Source: an uncultured Oscillospiraceae bacterium (GTDB taxonomy: Bacteria; Bacillota; Clostridia; Oscillospirales; Oscillospiraceae). From it: a stretch of 17,003 bases of DNA. Positions within the stretch are counted from its first letter, which is position 1. Each line of letters opens with the position of its first letter. Of this stretch, positions 1 to 6,706 are shown piece after piece. The stretch spans positions 1 to 17,003 of the forward strand of contig CAJTUD010000060.1 of assembly GCA_910579725.1 (NCBI GenBank), given 5' to 3'. Made by a program: the position numbers and the translations under genes. Under the pieces are notes generated by a model, which searched no databases, was not told the origin of the DNA, and saw only the letters and a program-made list of their open reading frames with translations.

Positions 1-244
1 GCGTCACGTCCCTGGGGGAGAAGCCGGTGCCGCCGCTGGTGACGATCAGGGCGGTGTCCGCCCCGTCCGCCAGCCGGATCAGCGCCGCCTGAATGTCCTC
101 CGCCTCGTCCGGCACCACCGCCGTCTCCGTCACCCGGTACCCCGCCTCCCGCAGCATTTCCGCCGCGGCGGGGCCCGCCTCATCGGGGCGCTCTCCCCGG
201 AAGCAGCGGTCGCTGACCGTCAATACAGCCGCAGTAAACATCAT
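1..244 (-). CDS. mogA: MogA/MoaB-family molybdopterin adenylyltransferase (3' end cut by window)
   Basis: Read on the minus strand from ATG at 244, this gives about 81 residues and runs off the left edge. The visible part has the family's opening strand (AAVLTVSDR, residues 5-13) and the nucleotide/molybdopterin loop TSGGTGFSPRD (residues 69-79), which is diagnostic for MogA/MoaB. Members adenylate molybdopterin before metal insertion in the cytoplasm; the full family length is about 160-170 residues, so roughly half is seen. A second in-frame ATG follows at once (241); the Shine-Dalgarno GAGGAGG fits either, with the second at slightly better spacing. It lies 57 nt downstream of the MoeA-like gene and is the last visible gene of the moaA-led operon. 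MogA and MoaB cannot be told apart from this half. Confidence 0.88.
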   Translation of the reverse strand, partial: MMFTAAVLTVSDRCFRGERPDEAGPAAAEMLREAGYRVTETAVVPDEAEDIQAALIRLADGADTALIVTSGGTGFSPRDVT

Positions 245-301
245 ACGCTCCTCCTCTTCTTTCTTCCCATCACAGCAGATCCGCCGGCCGTCTCTTTGCC
301 G

Positions 302-1321
302 TCATTTTCCGAATCCGCAATTGGGATAGGTGCACGCCTCGCACCCCAGGCACAGTCCCCCCTCGCCCATGGCGGCGATGTCCGCCCGGGCGACGGGAAC
401 GCCCGCGGCAATCCGGGGCAGGATCAGATCGAAAATAGTGGTTCCGGCGTACATGACGCAGCCCGGGAGCCCCATGACCGGCGTACCGTCCTCAAAGTAC
501 CCCAGCAGGAACATGGCCCCCGGCAGCACCGGCGCGCCGTAGGCGGCGATATTCGCCCCGCTGACCTTGATGGCCCCTGGCGTGCGGTCGTCCGGGTCCA
601 CGCTCATGCCGCCGGTGCAGAGGATCAGGTCCGCTCCGGCCTCCTTCGCCGCCAGAATTTCCCGGGTGATGGCCTCCATGCCGTCGCCGGGGGTGCTCTT
701 CCGCACTGCTTCGATGCCGAAAGCGGCCAGCTTTTTTTCCACCACCGGGGTGAAGGCGTCCTCAATCAGCCCGTTTGCCACCTCGCTGCCGGTGGCGATG
801 ATGGCGGCGGTTTTCAGCTTCCAGGGCAGCAGCTCCAGAAGGGGGCGGCCTCCGGCGGCGGCCTCCGCCCGGGCCAGCTTTTCCTCCCCGATCACCAGGG
901 GGATCACCCGCGTGCCGCAGAGCTTGTCCCCCCGGCGCACCGCCGTGTTTCCGTGGCGGGTGGCGATCATGACGTCCTCAAGCTGATTGATCCGGTTCAG
1001 CCGCCCGCCGTCCACCCGGAACAGGCCGTCTATGGCGGCGGTGAGCTCGATCTTGCCCTCCTTCACCTGGCTGCGGATCATGTTCTCGTTCTCGCAGAGA
1101 GCGCAGAGCCGCTCCGCCCCCTCGTTCTCATGGATCATGCCCTCCGTTGTTTCCCAGACGTACAGATTTTCTTTTCCCATGGACAGCAGCACCGGGATAT
1201 CCTCCTCCCGGACCACGTGGCCCTTGCGGAAGCGGGCGTCCTTGTATTGCCCGGGGATGATCTGGGTCATGTCGTGGCAGAGCGTATGACCCACCGCATC
1301 CCGGGTAGGGATGAGCTTCAT
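302..1321 (-). CDS. MoeA-like molybdopterin-binding protein with Cys-rich C-terminal tail
   Basis: This 339-residue cytoplasmic protein probably acts late in molybdenum-cofactor synthesis or delivery. Residues 1-60 form a family-specific N-terminal region (KDARFRKGHVVREEDIPVLL, 27-46). Residues 170-310 are a MoCF_biosynth (MogA/MoeA-like) domain with TGGMSVDPDD at 236-245 and LPGCVMYAGTT at 285-295. It is shorter than classical MoeA (about 400 residues) and is not a standard MoeA. The last residues carry C324, C327, C330 and C335 (CX2CX2CX4C), which could bind a metal or Fe-S cluster (inference). The start ATG overlaps the stop of the MOSC gene by 4 nt (ATGA), indicating translational coupling, with GGAGGAGG just upstream. 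The exact substrate is unknown. Confidence 0.85.
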   Translation of the reverse strand: MKLIPTRDAVGHTLCHDMTQIIPGQYKDARFRKGHVVREEDIPVLLSMGKENLYVWETTEGMIHENEGAERLCALCENENMIRSQVKEGKIELTAAIDGLFRVDGGRLNRINQLEDVMIATRHGNTAVRRGDKLCGTRVIPLVIGEEKLARAEAAAGGRPLLELLPWKLKTAAIIATGSEVANGLIEDAFTPVVEKKLAAFGIEAVRKSTPGDGMEAITREILAAKEAGADLILCTGGMSVDPDDRTPGAIKVSGANIAAYGAPVLPGAMFLLGYFEDGTPVMGLPGCVMYAGTTIFDLILPRIAAGVPVARADIAAMGEGGLCLGCEACTYPNCGFGK

Positions 1322-1764
1322 GTTGCCTCCTCCTCTCCGGTAATTTCAATGGGGTCTCCCGCCCGGACGGTTCCTTCCCGCACCACCACCGCGAAGATGC
1401 CCTCGGTGGGCATGACGCATTGGCCGGCGGCCTTTTTGATGGCGCAGTCGTTGTGGCACTCCTTGCCGATCTGTGTGACCTCCACCTCCGTTTCTCCGAT
1501 CCGCAGGCGGGTTCCGATGGGCAGGCTTTTGAGCGCAATCCCCGAGGTGTTGATGTTTTCCGCGAAAGCGCCGGGCTTCAGCTGGGGGAGAAGCCCGCGC
1601 ATCCGGTCCACGCTTTCCTCCGCCAGCAGGCTGATCTGGCGGTGCCAGTCCCCGGCGTGGGCGTCGCCCACGATGCCGTGGCGGAGGCGGAGCTGAATCT
1701 CCGGGACTTCGTGCTTGGCGGTCCCCTTTTTTTCGCTGATGTTGACGGACGTTACATGCGCCAT
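1318..1764 (-). CDS. MOSC domain protein
   Basis: A 148-residue, single-domain MOSC (molybdenum cofactor sulfurase C-terminal) protein. Visible motifs are GIVGDAHAGDWHRQISLL (residues 30-47), GAFAENI (65-71) and a Cys/His segment GKECHNDCAI (100-109), followed by C116 and MPTEGIFAVV (118-127). MOSC domains bind molybdopterin and handle sulfur or metal at the cofactor; the conserved cysteines fit that role, but the reaction of stand-alone members is not settled. I chose ATG at 1764 over the in-frame ATG at 1782 because AGAGGAAG lies at good distance before it and it sits one base after the moaC stop (TGACATG). The gene sits between moaC and the MoeA-like gene, overlapping the latter by 4 nt, which supports a role in the same pathway. 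Confidence 0.9.
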   Translation of the reverse strand: MAHVTSVNISEKKGTAKHEVPEIQLRLRHGIVGDAHAGDWHRQISLLAEESVDRMRGLLPQLKPGAFAENINTSGIALKSLPIGTRLRIGETEVEVTQIGKECHNDCAIKKAAGQCVMPTEGIFAVVVREGTVRAGDPIEITGEEEAT

Positions 1765-1765
1765 G

Positions 1766-2236
1766 TCACCACTTCCTCTCATAATCGCCGCTTCTGCCGC
1801 CGCTCTTGCGGCAGAGGTGGATGCCGTCGATTTCCATATCCCTCTGCACAGCCTTGCACATGTCGTATATGGTCAGCGCGGCGGCGGAGACCGCCGTCAG
1901 CGCCTCCATCTCCACGCCGGTCTCTCCCTTGCACTTCACCTCCGCCCGAATGCGGACGGCGGCGGCCTCGCAGGTGAAGTGGAGGTCGATTCCCGTCAGG
2001 CGAAGGGGGTGGCACATGGGGATCAGCTCGTGGGTGCGCTTGGCGGCCATGATTCCCGCCACCTGGGCCGCCGCCAGCACGTCCCCCTTCGGAGCGCCTC
2101 CGGTCCGGACCAGCTCCAGGGTCTCCTCCGACATGCGGACCAGTCCCTCGGCGGCGGCGGTGCGGAAGGTCTCCGCCTTCCCCGTCACATCCACCATCCG
2201 GGCCCGGCCCTGTTTGTTCAGATGGGTCAGTTCCAT
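1766..2236 (-). CDS. moaC: Cyclic pyranopterin monophosphate synthase MoaC
   Basis: MoaC converts the MoaA product 3',8-cyclo-7,8-dihydro-GTP into cyclic pyranopterin monophosphate, the first stable molybdenum-cofactor intermediate. The 156-residue length matches the family. Catalytic and substrate residues are in place: K50 in PKGDVLAAAQ, H76 in LIPMCHPL, E109 and E111 in GVEMEAL, and D125 and K128 in IYDMCKA; the C-terminal KSGGRSGDY (144-152) is also typical. The gene starts three bases after the moaA stop, with Shine-Dalgarno TTGGAGG inside the end of moaA, and its stop is one base before the MOSC start. The protein is expected to be a cytoplasmic hexamer. Confidence 0.97.
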   Translation of the reverse strand: MELTHLNKQGRARMVDVTGKAETFRTAAAEGLVRMSEETLELVRTGGAPKGDVLAAAQVAGIMAAKRTHELIPMCHPLRLTGIDLHFTCEAAAVRIRAEVKCKGETGVEMEALTAVSAAALTIYDMCKAVQRDMEIDGIHLCRKSGGRSGDYERKW

Positions 2237-2239
2237 CCC

Positions 2240-3178
2240 TTATCCTCCAATCTGATTCATATTCCGGGACGCGCCGCTGCGGCCGGTTTCCGCCATGCTG
2301 TGATGGGGCGGCTTGGCGGCGATTCCCCCGGCAATGGCCCGGCGCAGCGCCTCTCCGGAGAGCCCCCGCAGGGGAATTTCCCGGTCGGAATGGAGGCAGG
2401 GCTTCAGCCTCCCGTCCGCCGTCACCCGGATGCGGTCACAGCCGCGGCAGAACCGGCGGCTCATAGGCTCGATGAGCCCCACCAGCCCCATGCCGCCGGG
2501 AATCCGGTACCGCCGGGCCACGCCGGAGCTCTCCGCCTCCTCCAGCTCCGGACAGGCGTCCAACACGGCGGCGGCGGGCAGAAACCGCTCCCGGGTTCCC
2601 TGTCCGATGGGCATCAGCTCGATGAACCGGACCTCCAGCGGACTGCGGCGGGCCAGCTCCACAAAATCCGGGATTTCATCCCGGTTGAAGCCGTCCATCA
2701 GCACCACGTTCAGCTTCGTGCCGGTGAACCCGGCGGCGCGGGCCGCCTCCAGTCCCCGCAGCACATCTTCCAGCCGTCCCGTCCGGGTCATATGGGCAAA
2801 GCGGTCCGGGCGGAGGGTGTCCAGACTGACGTTCAGCCGGTCCACGCCCGCCTCACGAAGGGGACCGGCAAACCGGGAGAGGGCCGTCCCGTTGGTGGTC
2901 AGACACAGCTCCTCCACGCCGTCCAGGGCGGCGACGCCCCGGCAGATTTCCACAATTCCCCGGCGGACCAGGGGCTCGCCGCCGGTGAGGCGGACCTTCC
3001 GCACGCCCAGGCGCACTGCCTGCCGGGTGATCTCCACCAGCTCCTCCACAGAACAGACCCCGCCCCGGGGCAGCTTGGGCACGCCTCCGGCGGGCATGCA
3101 GTAGCGGCAGCGGAGATCGCACAAATCCGTCACCGACAGACGCAGATAGGTAACGTCCCGGGAATAGGCGTCCTTCAT
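2240..3178 (-). CDS. moaA: GTP 3',8-cyclase MoaA (radical SAM)
   Basis: MoaA is the radical-SAM enzyme that, with MoaC, turns GTP into the pterin precursor of molybdenum cofactor. The 312-residue protein has the N-terminal SAM cluster motif C20-X3-C24-X2-C27, the SAM-binding TGGEPL (65-70) and TTNGTAL (94-100), and the C-terminal GTP-side cluster C244-X2-C247-X13-C261. It ends in the di-glycine (G311-G312) that MoaA needs for activity. The open frame continues 44 codons upstream, but I start at ATG 3178: AAGGAGG sits 5 nt before it and the extra residues have no family resemblance. It is the first gene of the Moco operon; a candidate promoter lies about 100 bp upstream. Confidence 0.96.
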   Translation of the reverse strand: MKDAYSRDVTYLRLSVTDLCDLRCRYCMPAGGVPKLPRGGVCSVEELVEITRQAVRLGVRKVRLTGGEPLVRRGIVEICRGVAALDGVEELCLTTNGTALSRFAGPLREAGVDRLNVSLDTLRPDRFAHMTRTGRLEDVLRGLEAARAAGFTGTKLNVVLMDGFNRDEIPDFVELARRSPLEVRFIELMPIGQGTRERFLPAAAVLDACPELEEAESSGVARRYRIPGGMGLVGLIEPMSRRFCRGCDRIRVTADGRLKPCLHSDREIPLRGLSGEALRRAIAGGIAAKPPHHSMAETGRSGASRNMNQIGG

Positions 3179-3280
3179 GGCGGCCTCCTTTTCAAGCAAA
3201 CGCTCCGGCGGGAACAGGTTCAGAGAAGCCGGACAGGTCCCTGGGGCGGACGCGCCCGGCATTTTTTTATGAATATGATC

Positions 3281-3310
3281 AGTATAGCAGAGGATGGAAA
3301 GAAAATGCAA
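3281..3310 (-). promoter_or_regulatory. Candidate promoter of the moaA operon
   Basis: On the minus strand TTGCAT (3305-3310) is followed after 18 nt by TATACT (3281-3286). The -10 matches 5 of 6 consensus bases and the -35 only 3 of 6. Transcription would begin near 3274, leaving a leader of about 95 nt before moaA. The leader has short GC-rich self-complementary stretches, but I see neither a Moco riboswitch architecture nor a clear terminator. The rest of the 269-bp gap to the DUF1540 gene holds no gene I can support. Confidence 0.4.
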
Positions 3311-3447
3311 GGGAGATCGTTCAGCTATACCGAAAAATAATTCGGCAATAGGGAATCAAACAGTGAAACGGCCGGCGCATAATTCCTGCGGCGGAGCGCA
3401 AACTACAGGCGGCACAACCCAAAACCGAATCAACAGGAGGAACCATC

Positions 3448-3639
3448 ATGAGCAATTGCACCAACAGCGGCTGCGCCTGCACGCCGAACCGTTCCATCCA
3501 CTGCACCGTCAACACCTGCGCCCATCACTGCAAGAACGAGCAGTACTGCGGCCTGGACACCATTCAGGTGGGCACCCACGAGACCAACCCCACCATGGAT
3601 CAGTGCACCGACTGCCAGAGCTTCAAGCTGATGCAGTAA
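3448..3639 (+). CDS. DUF1540 domain Cys-rich small protein
   Basis: A 63-residue protein with nine cysteines (C4, C9, C11, C19, C24, C28, C34, C53, C56). Residues 17-60 fit the DUF1540 pattern of clostridia and bacilli: IHCTVNTCAHHC, then C34 and an IQVGTHE strand, then a closing CTDCQSFK. The function of the family is unknown; the cysteine layout suggests metal binding or disulfide stabilisation (inference). There is no signal peptide or membrane segment. The start is well supported by AGGAGG 7 nt upstream. It is followed by a hairpin and then by two TauE/SafE genes on the same strand, so it may be co-transcribed with them. Confidence 0.88.
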   Translation: MSNCTNSGCACTPNRSIHCTVNTCAHHCKNEQYCGLDTIQVGTHETNPTMDQCTDCQSFKLMQ

Positions 3640-3643
3640 CGCA

Positions 3644-3664
3644 AGCGCCGGCATGGCCGGCGCT
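3644..3664 (+). other. GC-rich intergenic hairpin
   Basis: A perfect 9-bp inverted repeat, AGCGCCGGC / GCCGGCGCT, with an ATG loop lies five bases after the DUF1540 stop. No T-run follows, so it is more likely a partial terminator or an mRNA-stabilising stem between DUF1540 and the TSUP genes than a full intrinsic terminator. Confidence 0.5.
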
Positions 3665-3687
3665 ACATAACGGGGGAGGAGACGGGT

Positions 3688-4044
3688 ATGACGGACAAGC
3701 GGAAAAACCAGATATCCGGAGCGGCGGGCGGACTGCTCAGCGGCCTGTTCGGGGGAGGCGGCGGCATGGCCCTGCTGCCGCTGCTGGTGAAATGGCGGAA
3801 GCTGGAGGACCGGAAGGCGTTCGCCACCTGCGTGGCGGTCATTTTTCCCATGTGCTGCGTGTCGGCGGCGGTGTATCTGTGGCGGGTGCGGCCGGAGCTG
3901 TCCATGCTGTGGCCCTATCTGGCGGGGGGCGTGGCGGGAGGCGTGCTGGGGGGCCTGAGCTTTGAGAAGGTGCCGGTGCGGGTTCTGAAGGTCATTTTCG
4001 GCCTGTTTCTGCTGTATGGCGGGGTGAGGTATCTGCTATGGTAG
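3688..4044 (+). CDS. Half-length TauE/SafE (TSUP) family membrane protein, first partner
   Basis: A 118-residue integral membrane protein with about four hydrophobic segments (near 8-34, 44-65, 72-91 and 97-118). The Gly-rich first helix (GLFGGGGGMALLPLL, 19-33) and the last helix (FGLFLLYGG, 104-112) are TauE/SafE features. Full TSUP transporters are about 250 residues with two such repeats and export small sulfur-containing or organic anions such as sulfite or sulfoacetate; this gene encodes one repeat. The start is supported by GGAGGAG 6 nt upstream. Its stop overlaps the next gene by 7 nt in another frame, so the two halves are probably made in equal amounts and pair up (inference). The substrate cannot be told. 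Confidence 0.83.
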   Translation: MTDKRKNQISGAAGGLLSGLFGGGGGMALLPLLVKWRKLEDRKAFATCVAVIFPMCCVSAAVYLWRVRPELSMLWPYLAGGVAGGVLGGLSFEKVPVRVLKVIFGLFLLYGGVRYLLW

Positions 4045-4412
4045 AGTGGGTGCTGCCGTTTCTGACGGCGCTGGGGACCGGAGCGCTGTCCAGCTGGGGC
4101 GTGGGCGGGGGAACGCTGCTGCTGGTGTGCATGACGCTGTTTCTCGGGGTGGAGCACCGGGAGGCCCAGGCGGTAAATCTGCTGTTTTTTCTCCCCACGG
4201 CGGGAATCAGCCTGTTTTTCCACCGGAAGAACGGGTTTCTGGACAAGAAGACATGGAAGGAGGCGGCTCCGCCGGCGGCCGCCGCGCTGGCGGGGGCGCT
4301 GATCTCCATGGCGGTGGATGTGTCGCTGCTGCGAAAGCCGTTCGGGATTTTCCTGCTGTACGGCGGCGCGTCCATGCTGGTGAGCGGAATACGGCGGGGC
4401 GGCCGCCGCTGA
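4038..4412 (+). CDS. Half-length TauE/SafE (TSUP) family membrane protein, second partner
   Basis: A 124-residue membrane protein with four hydrophobic segments (about 4-38, 45-62, 74-94 and 98-118) and a basic C-terminus (RRGGRR). It is similar in plan to the preceding protein: a Gly-rich first helix (GVGGGTLLLV, 21-30) and a last helix with FGIFLLYGG (102-110), matching the first partner at 8 of 9 positions. Together the two proteins equal one full TSUP transporter of about 240 residues. The ATG lies inside the end of the first gene (7-nt overlap), with a weak GGTGAGG ribosome site, so translation is probably coupled. A bidirectional terminator hairpin follows about 50 bp downstream. Confidence 0.83.
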   Translation: MVEWVLPFLTALGTGALSSWGVGGGTLLLVCMTLFLGVEHREAQAVNLLFFLPTAGISLFFHRKNGFLDKKTWKEAAPPAAAALAGALISMAVDVSLLRKPFGIFLLYGGASMLVSGIRRGGRR

Positions 4413-4462
4413 AGAGCCATGTCTCATTGACCGCTCCGGCGGCGGACTCTTTGGAAAACGGA

Positions 4463-4493
4463 GAGCCGGAGCAGCCTGACGCTGCTCCGGCTC
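4463..4493. terminator. Bidirectional terminator between convergent genes
   Basis: A perfect 13-bp stem (GAGCCGGAGCAGC / GCTGCTCCGGCTC) with a 5-nt loop lies between the second TSUP gene and the M23 gene, which converge here. On the minus strand the stem is followed by CCGTTTTCC; on the plus strand a GGTTTTC lies about 12 nt further on. It probably ends both transcripts, more clearly on the minus strand. Confidence 0.72.
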
Positions 4494-4536
4494 CCGCCGT
4501 AATGGTTTTCTCGCGCCGCAGCCCGGTTCCTTTGCC

Positions 4537-5742
4537 TTACCAGGCCTTGATGTATCCCGGCAGGTAGTCCAGGGGGTTGACCCGGCTGCCGCCCTCGGTG
4601 ATCTCATAGTGCAGGTGCGGGCCGCTGCTGATGCCGGTGGAGCCGGTGATGCCGATGACCTGCCCCTGGGTTACGGTGTCGCCCTCCTTGACGGAGCGGC
4701 TGGACATATGGGCGTACAGAGTGGTGTTGCCGGGACCGTGGCTGATGACCACATAGTTGCCGTAGGACTTGGAGAGGGCGGAGGTGATCACCACCCCGGC
4801 TTTGGTGGCCAGAACGCTGGTGGTGGTGCCCACGCCGCCGATGTCCACGCCCTTGTGGTTGGTGGAGGCCCCTTTGATGCCCGTATTGCGGGCGCCCTGG
4901 GGCGAGGTGATCTTGCGGCTGACGGTCTCCGGCCAGATGTAGCCGCCCTTGGTGGCGGTCATGGCCAGCTTCCGGGCCAGCTCTTCGGACTTTTTCAGGA
5001 TGTCCGCCTGAATGCGGTCCCGCTCGGCGTTGATTTCGGCCAGCTCCGACTCGTATTCACTGACGTTGGCGTTGATTTCAGCCAGCAGCGCCTCCGCGTC
5101 CGCCTGCTGCTGGTCCAGATCCGCTTTCTGGGCCTCCAGCTCCGCCTTGGCCGCCTCGAACTGGGTCTTCAGATCCTCCTGCTGAACCTGCTTGTCCTCA
5201 ATCTGGGCCCGGATCTGCCGCAGGCCGTCCAGCAGGCTCTGGTCATAGTTCATGACCTCCTGCACGTCGGAGAGGCGGCTGAGCAAATCGGAAAAGCTGT
5301 CCGCCTTGAACAGCACCGCCCAGTAGGAGGTGGTGCCCGCCTCCTCCATCACCCGGGCCCGCTCGCAGAAGAGGGCATACTGCTCCTCCTCCTGCCGCCG
5401 GTTTTCCTCCAGCTCGTATTCCGTCTGGACCAGCAGGGTTTCGTAGCCCGAGATCTGCTTTTCCGTGTTGGAAATGGCCTGCACCGTCAGGGAAATCCGC
5501 TGGTCCAGCAGATATTTGCGCTCCAGGGCGCTGCTGCGCTTGTCCTTCAGCTCCGCCAGCTGGCTTTTCAGCGAGGAGGTCTGGTCTGCGAGATCCTTGG
5601 CCTCGTCCTTGAGACTGTCGATTTCCGCCTGCGTCACCGCTTGGGCGGTGGGGATCAGGCCCTTTCCGCCCTCCGGCGGAACCAGCGTGAACAAAAGCAG
5701 CAGGGTCAATGCCAGGGACAGGATTCTCCGCCGGGTCTTCAT
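4537..5742 (-). CDS. Secreted coiled-coil M23 peptidase (EnvC/PcsB-like murein hydrolase)
   Basis: This 401-residue exported protein probably cuts or regulates cuts in peptidoglycan. Residues 1-35 are a signal peptide (KTRRR, a Leu-rich core, then AQA as likely cleavage site). Residues 38-260 are a long, mostly coiled-coil region with a non-coil insert near 135-170 (SYWAVLFKADSFSDLLSRL), as in PcsB/EnvC proteins, where it mediates control by FtsEX. Residues 290-390 are the LytM/M23 domain with all zinc and catalytic residues: H296 and D300 (HKGVD), H345 (YAH), H376 and H378 (HLHYE). The frame stays open 83 codons upstream, but ATG 5742 begins the signal peptide and has AGAAAGGA before it. It is the last gene of the minus-strand block and ends at the bidirectional hairpin. 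Confidence 0.93.
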   Translation of the reverse strand: MKTRRRILSLALTLLLLFTLVPPEGGKGLIPTAQAVTQAEIDSLKDEAKDLADQTSSLKSQLAELKDKRSSALERKYLLDQRISLTVQAISNTEKQISGYETLLVQTEYELEENRRQEEEQYALFCERARVMEEAGTTSYWAVLFKADSFSDLLSRLSDVQEVMNYDQSLLDGLRQIRAQIEDKQVQQEDLKTQFEAAKAELEAQKADLDQQQADAEALLAEINANVSEYESELAEINAERDRIQADILKKSEELARKLAMTATKGGYIWPETVSRKITSPQGARNTGIKGASTNHKGVDIGGVGTTTSVLATKAGVVITSALSKSYGNYVVISHGPGNTTLYAHMSSRSVKEGDTVTQGQVIGITGSTGISSGPHLHYEITEGGSRVNPLDYLPGYIKAW

Positions 5743-5825
5743 CTGTATCCATCCTTTCTCAGCTCCGGTGTTCCGGAGGCGTAAGCAGTATACGGGTATG
5801 GGCGCCGGTAGGGCGCTTCCCCGCC

Positions 5826-5834
5826 AGTATACCA
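5826..5834 (-). promoter_or_regulatory. Candidate extended -10 promoter of the M23 gene
   Basis: In the 115-bp gap after nfo the minus strand reads TGGTATACT, an extended -10 element. The -35 region (TGGATT at 17 nt) is poor. A transcript would start near 5819 and carry a leader of about 77 nt that includes a 6-bp hairpin, CTCCGG/CCGGAG (5763-5778), just ahead of the ribosome site. This would let the M23 gene be expressed apart from cca-nfo. Confidence 0.38.
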
Positions 5835-5857
5835 CAGCCCGATGCAAAAATCCACCG

Positions 5858-6706
5858 CTATTTTTCGGCGGACCGGGAAAGGACGGCCTGCCGGAGCCGC
5901 CGGATTTCCAGGGCGTGCCCCTTGTCGTCTGTGGGCGTCTCCAGAATGAAGGGCAGATCCCGGAGAGCGGGGTGGGTGAGGACCCGGACAATCGCCTCCT
6001 CGCCGATGGTTCCCTGGCCGGTCAGGGCGTGGCGGTCCTTCCGGGAGCCGGGCGGGTTGAGGCTGTCGTTGACGTGGACGGCCTTGAGCCGGTTCAGGCC
6101 GACGGTCCGGTCAAATTCCGCGAGAACGCCGTCCAGATCGTGAATCACGTCATAGCCGCCGTCGGAGATGTGGCAGGTGTCCAGACACACCCCCAGCGCC
6201 CCGCCGCAGGCGGCCAGATCCATGACGCGGCGCAGCTCTTCAAAGCGGCCGCCGATTTCGCTGCCCTTCCCCGCCATGGTCTCCAGAAGAATGGTGGTGC
6301 GCATTTCCGGCGCGTACACCCGGTCGAGCATGGCGGCAATCTGGCGGCACCCGGTTTCCAGGCCCTGGCCCACATGGCTGCCGGGGTGGAAGTTGTAGTA
6401 ATTGCCGGGCAGATGCTCCATCAGCGCCAGATCCTCCGTCATCATCCTGACGGCCAGCTCCCGGATGCCCTCATCCCTGGAGCAGGGATTCATGATGTAG
6501 GGGGCGTGCGCCACAATGGGGCCGAAACAGCTGCGCTCCAGCAGCTCCCGCAGCCGGGCCAGATCCTCCGGGCTGACGGCTTTGGCCTTCGTTCCCCGGG
6601 GGTTGCGGAGGAAGCACTGGAACGTATTGGCCCCCATGTCCAGGGCCGCCGTCCCCATTTTGTAAAAGCCTGCGGAGGAGGACAGGTGCGCGCCTAAATA
6701 GATCAT
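5858..6706 (-). CDS. nfo: Endonuclease IV (AP endonuclease, Nfo)
   Basis: Nfo cleaves DNA at abasic sites and trims 3'-blocked ends in base excision repair. The 282-residue length is normal. All nine metal ligands of the three-zinc site are present when aligned with the E. coli enzyme: H67 (VAHAPY), H107 (NFHPGS), E142 (LLET), D176 and H179 (CLDTCH), H211 (HVND), D224 and H226 (KDRH) and E256 (ILETP). The reading frame is open far upstream, but ATG 6706 starts the TIM-barrel domain (IYLGAHLS), overlaps the cca stop by 4 nt (ATGA) and has AAGGAGAA upstream, so translation is coupled to cca. No odd residues are seen. Confidence 0.97.
   Translation of the reverse strand: MIYLGAHLSSSAGFYKMGTAALDMGANTFQCFLRNPRGTKAKAVSPEDLARLRELLERSCFGPIVAHAPYIMNPCSRDEGIRELAVRMMTEDLALMEHLPGNYYNFHPGSHVGQGLETGCRQIAAMLDRVYAPEMRTTILLETMAGKGSEIGGRFEELRRVMDLAACGGALGVCLDTCHISDGGYDVIHDLDGVLAEFDRTVGLNRLKAVHVNDSLNPPGSRKDRHALTGQGTIGEEAIVRVLTHPALRDLPFILETPTDDKGHALEIRRLRQAVLSRSAEK

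Noticed and set aside
3179..3280. Possible Moco riboswitch ahead of moaA
   Set aside because: The leader is only about 95 nt and I could not find the multi-stem layout of the Moco RNA; a covariance-model search would settle it.
296..3340. Long plus-strand open frames (466 and 541 codons) across the Moco genes
   Set aside because: They lie antisense to clear moa, MOSC and MoeA-like genes, have low-complexity Arg/Gly/Pro/Ala/His-rich translations and no family motifs; GC-rich DNA often leaves such frames open.
3330..3345. Small hairpin CCGAA/TTCGG upstream of the DUF1540 gene
   Set aside because: The stem is only 5 bp with an AT loop and no T-run; it could easily occur by chance.
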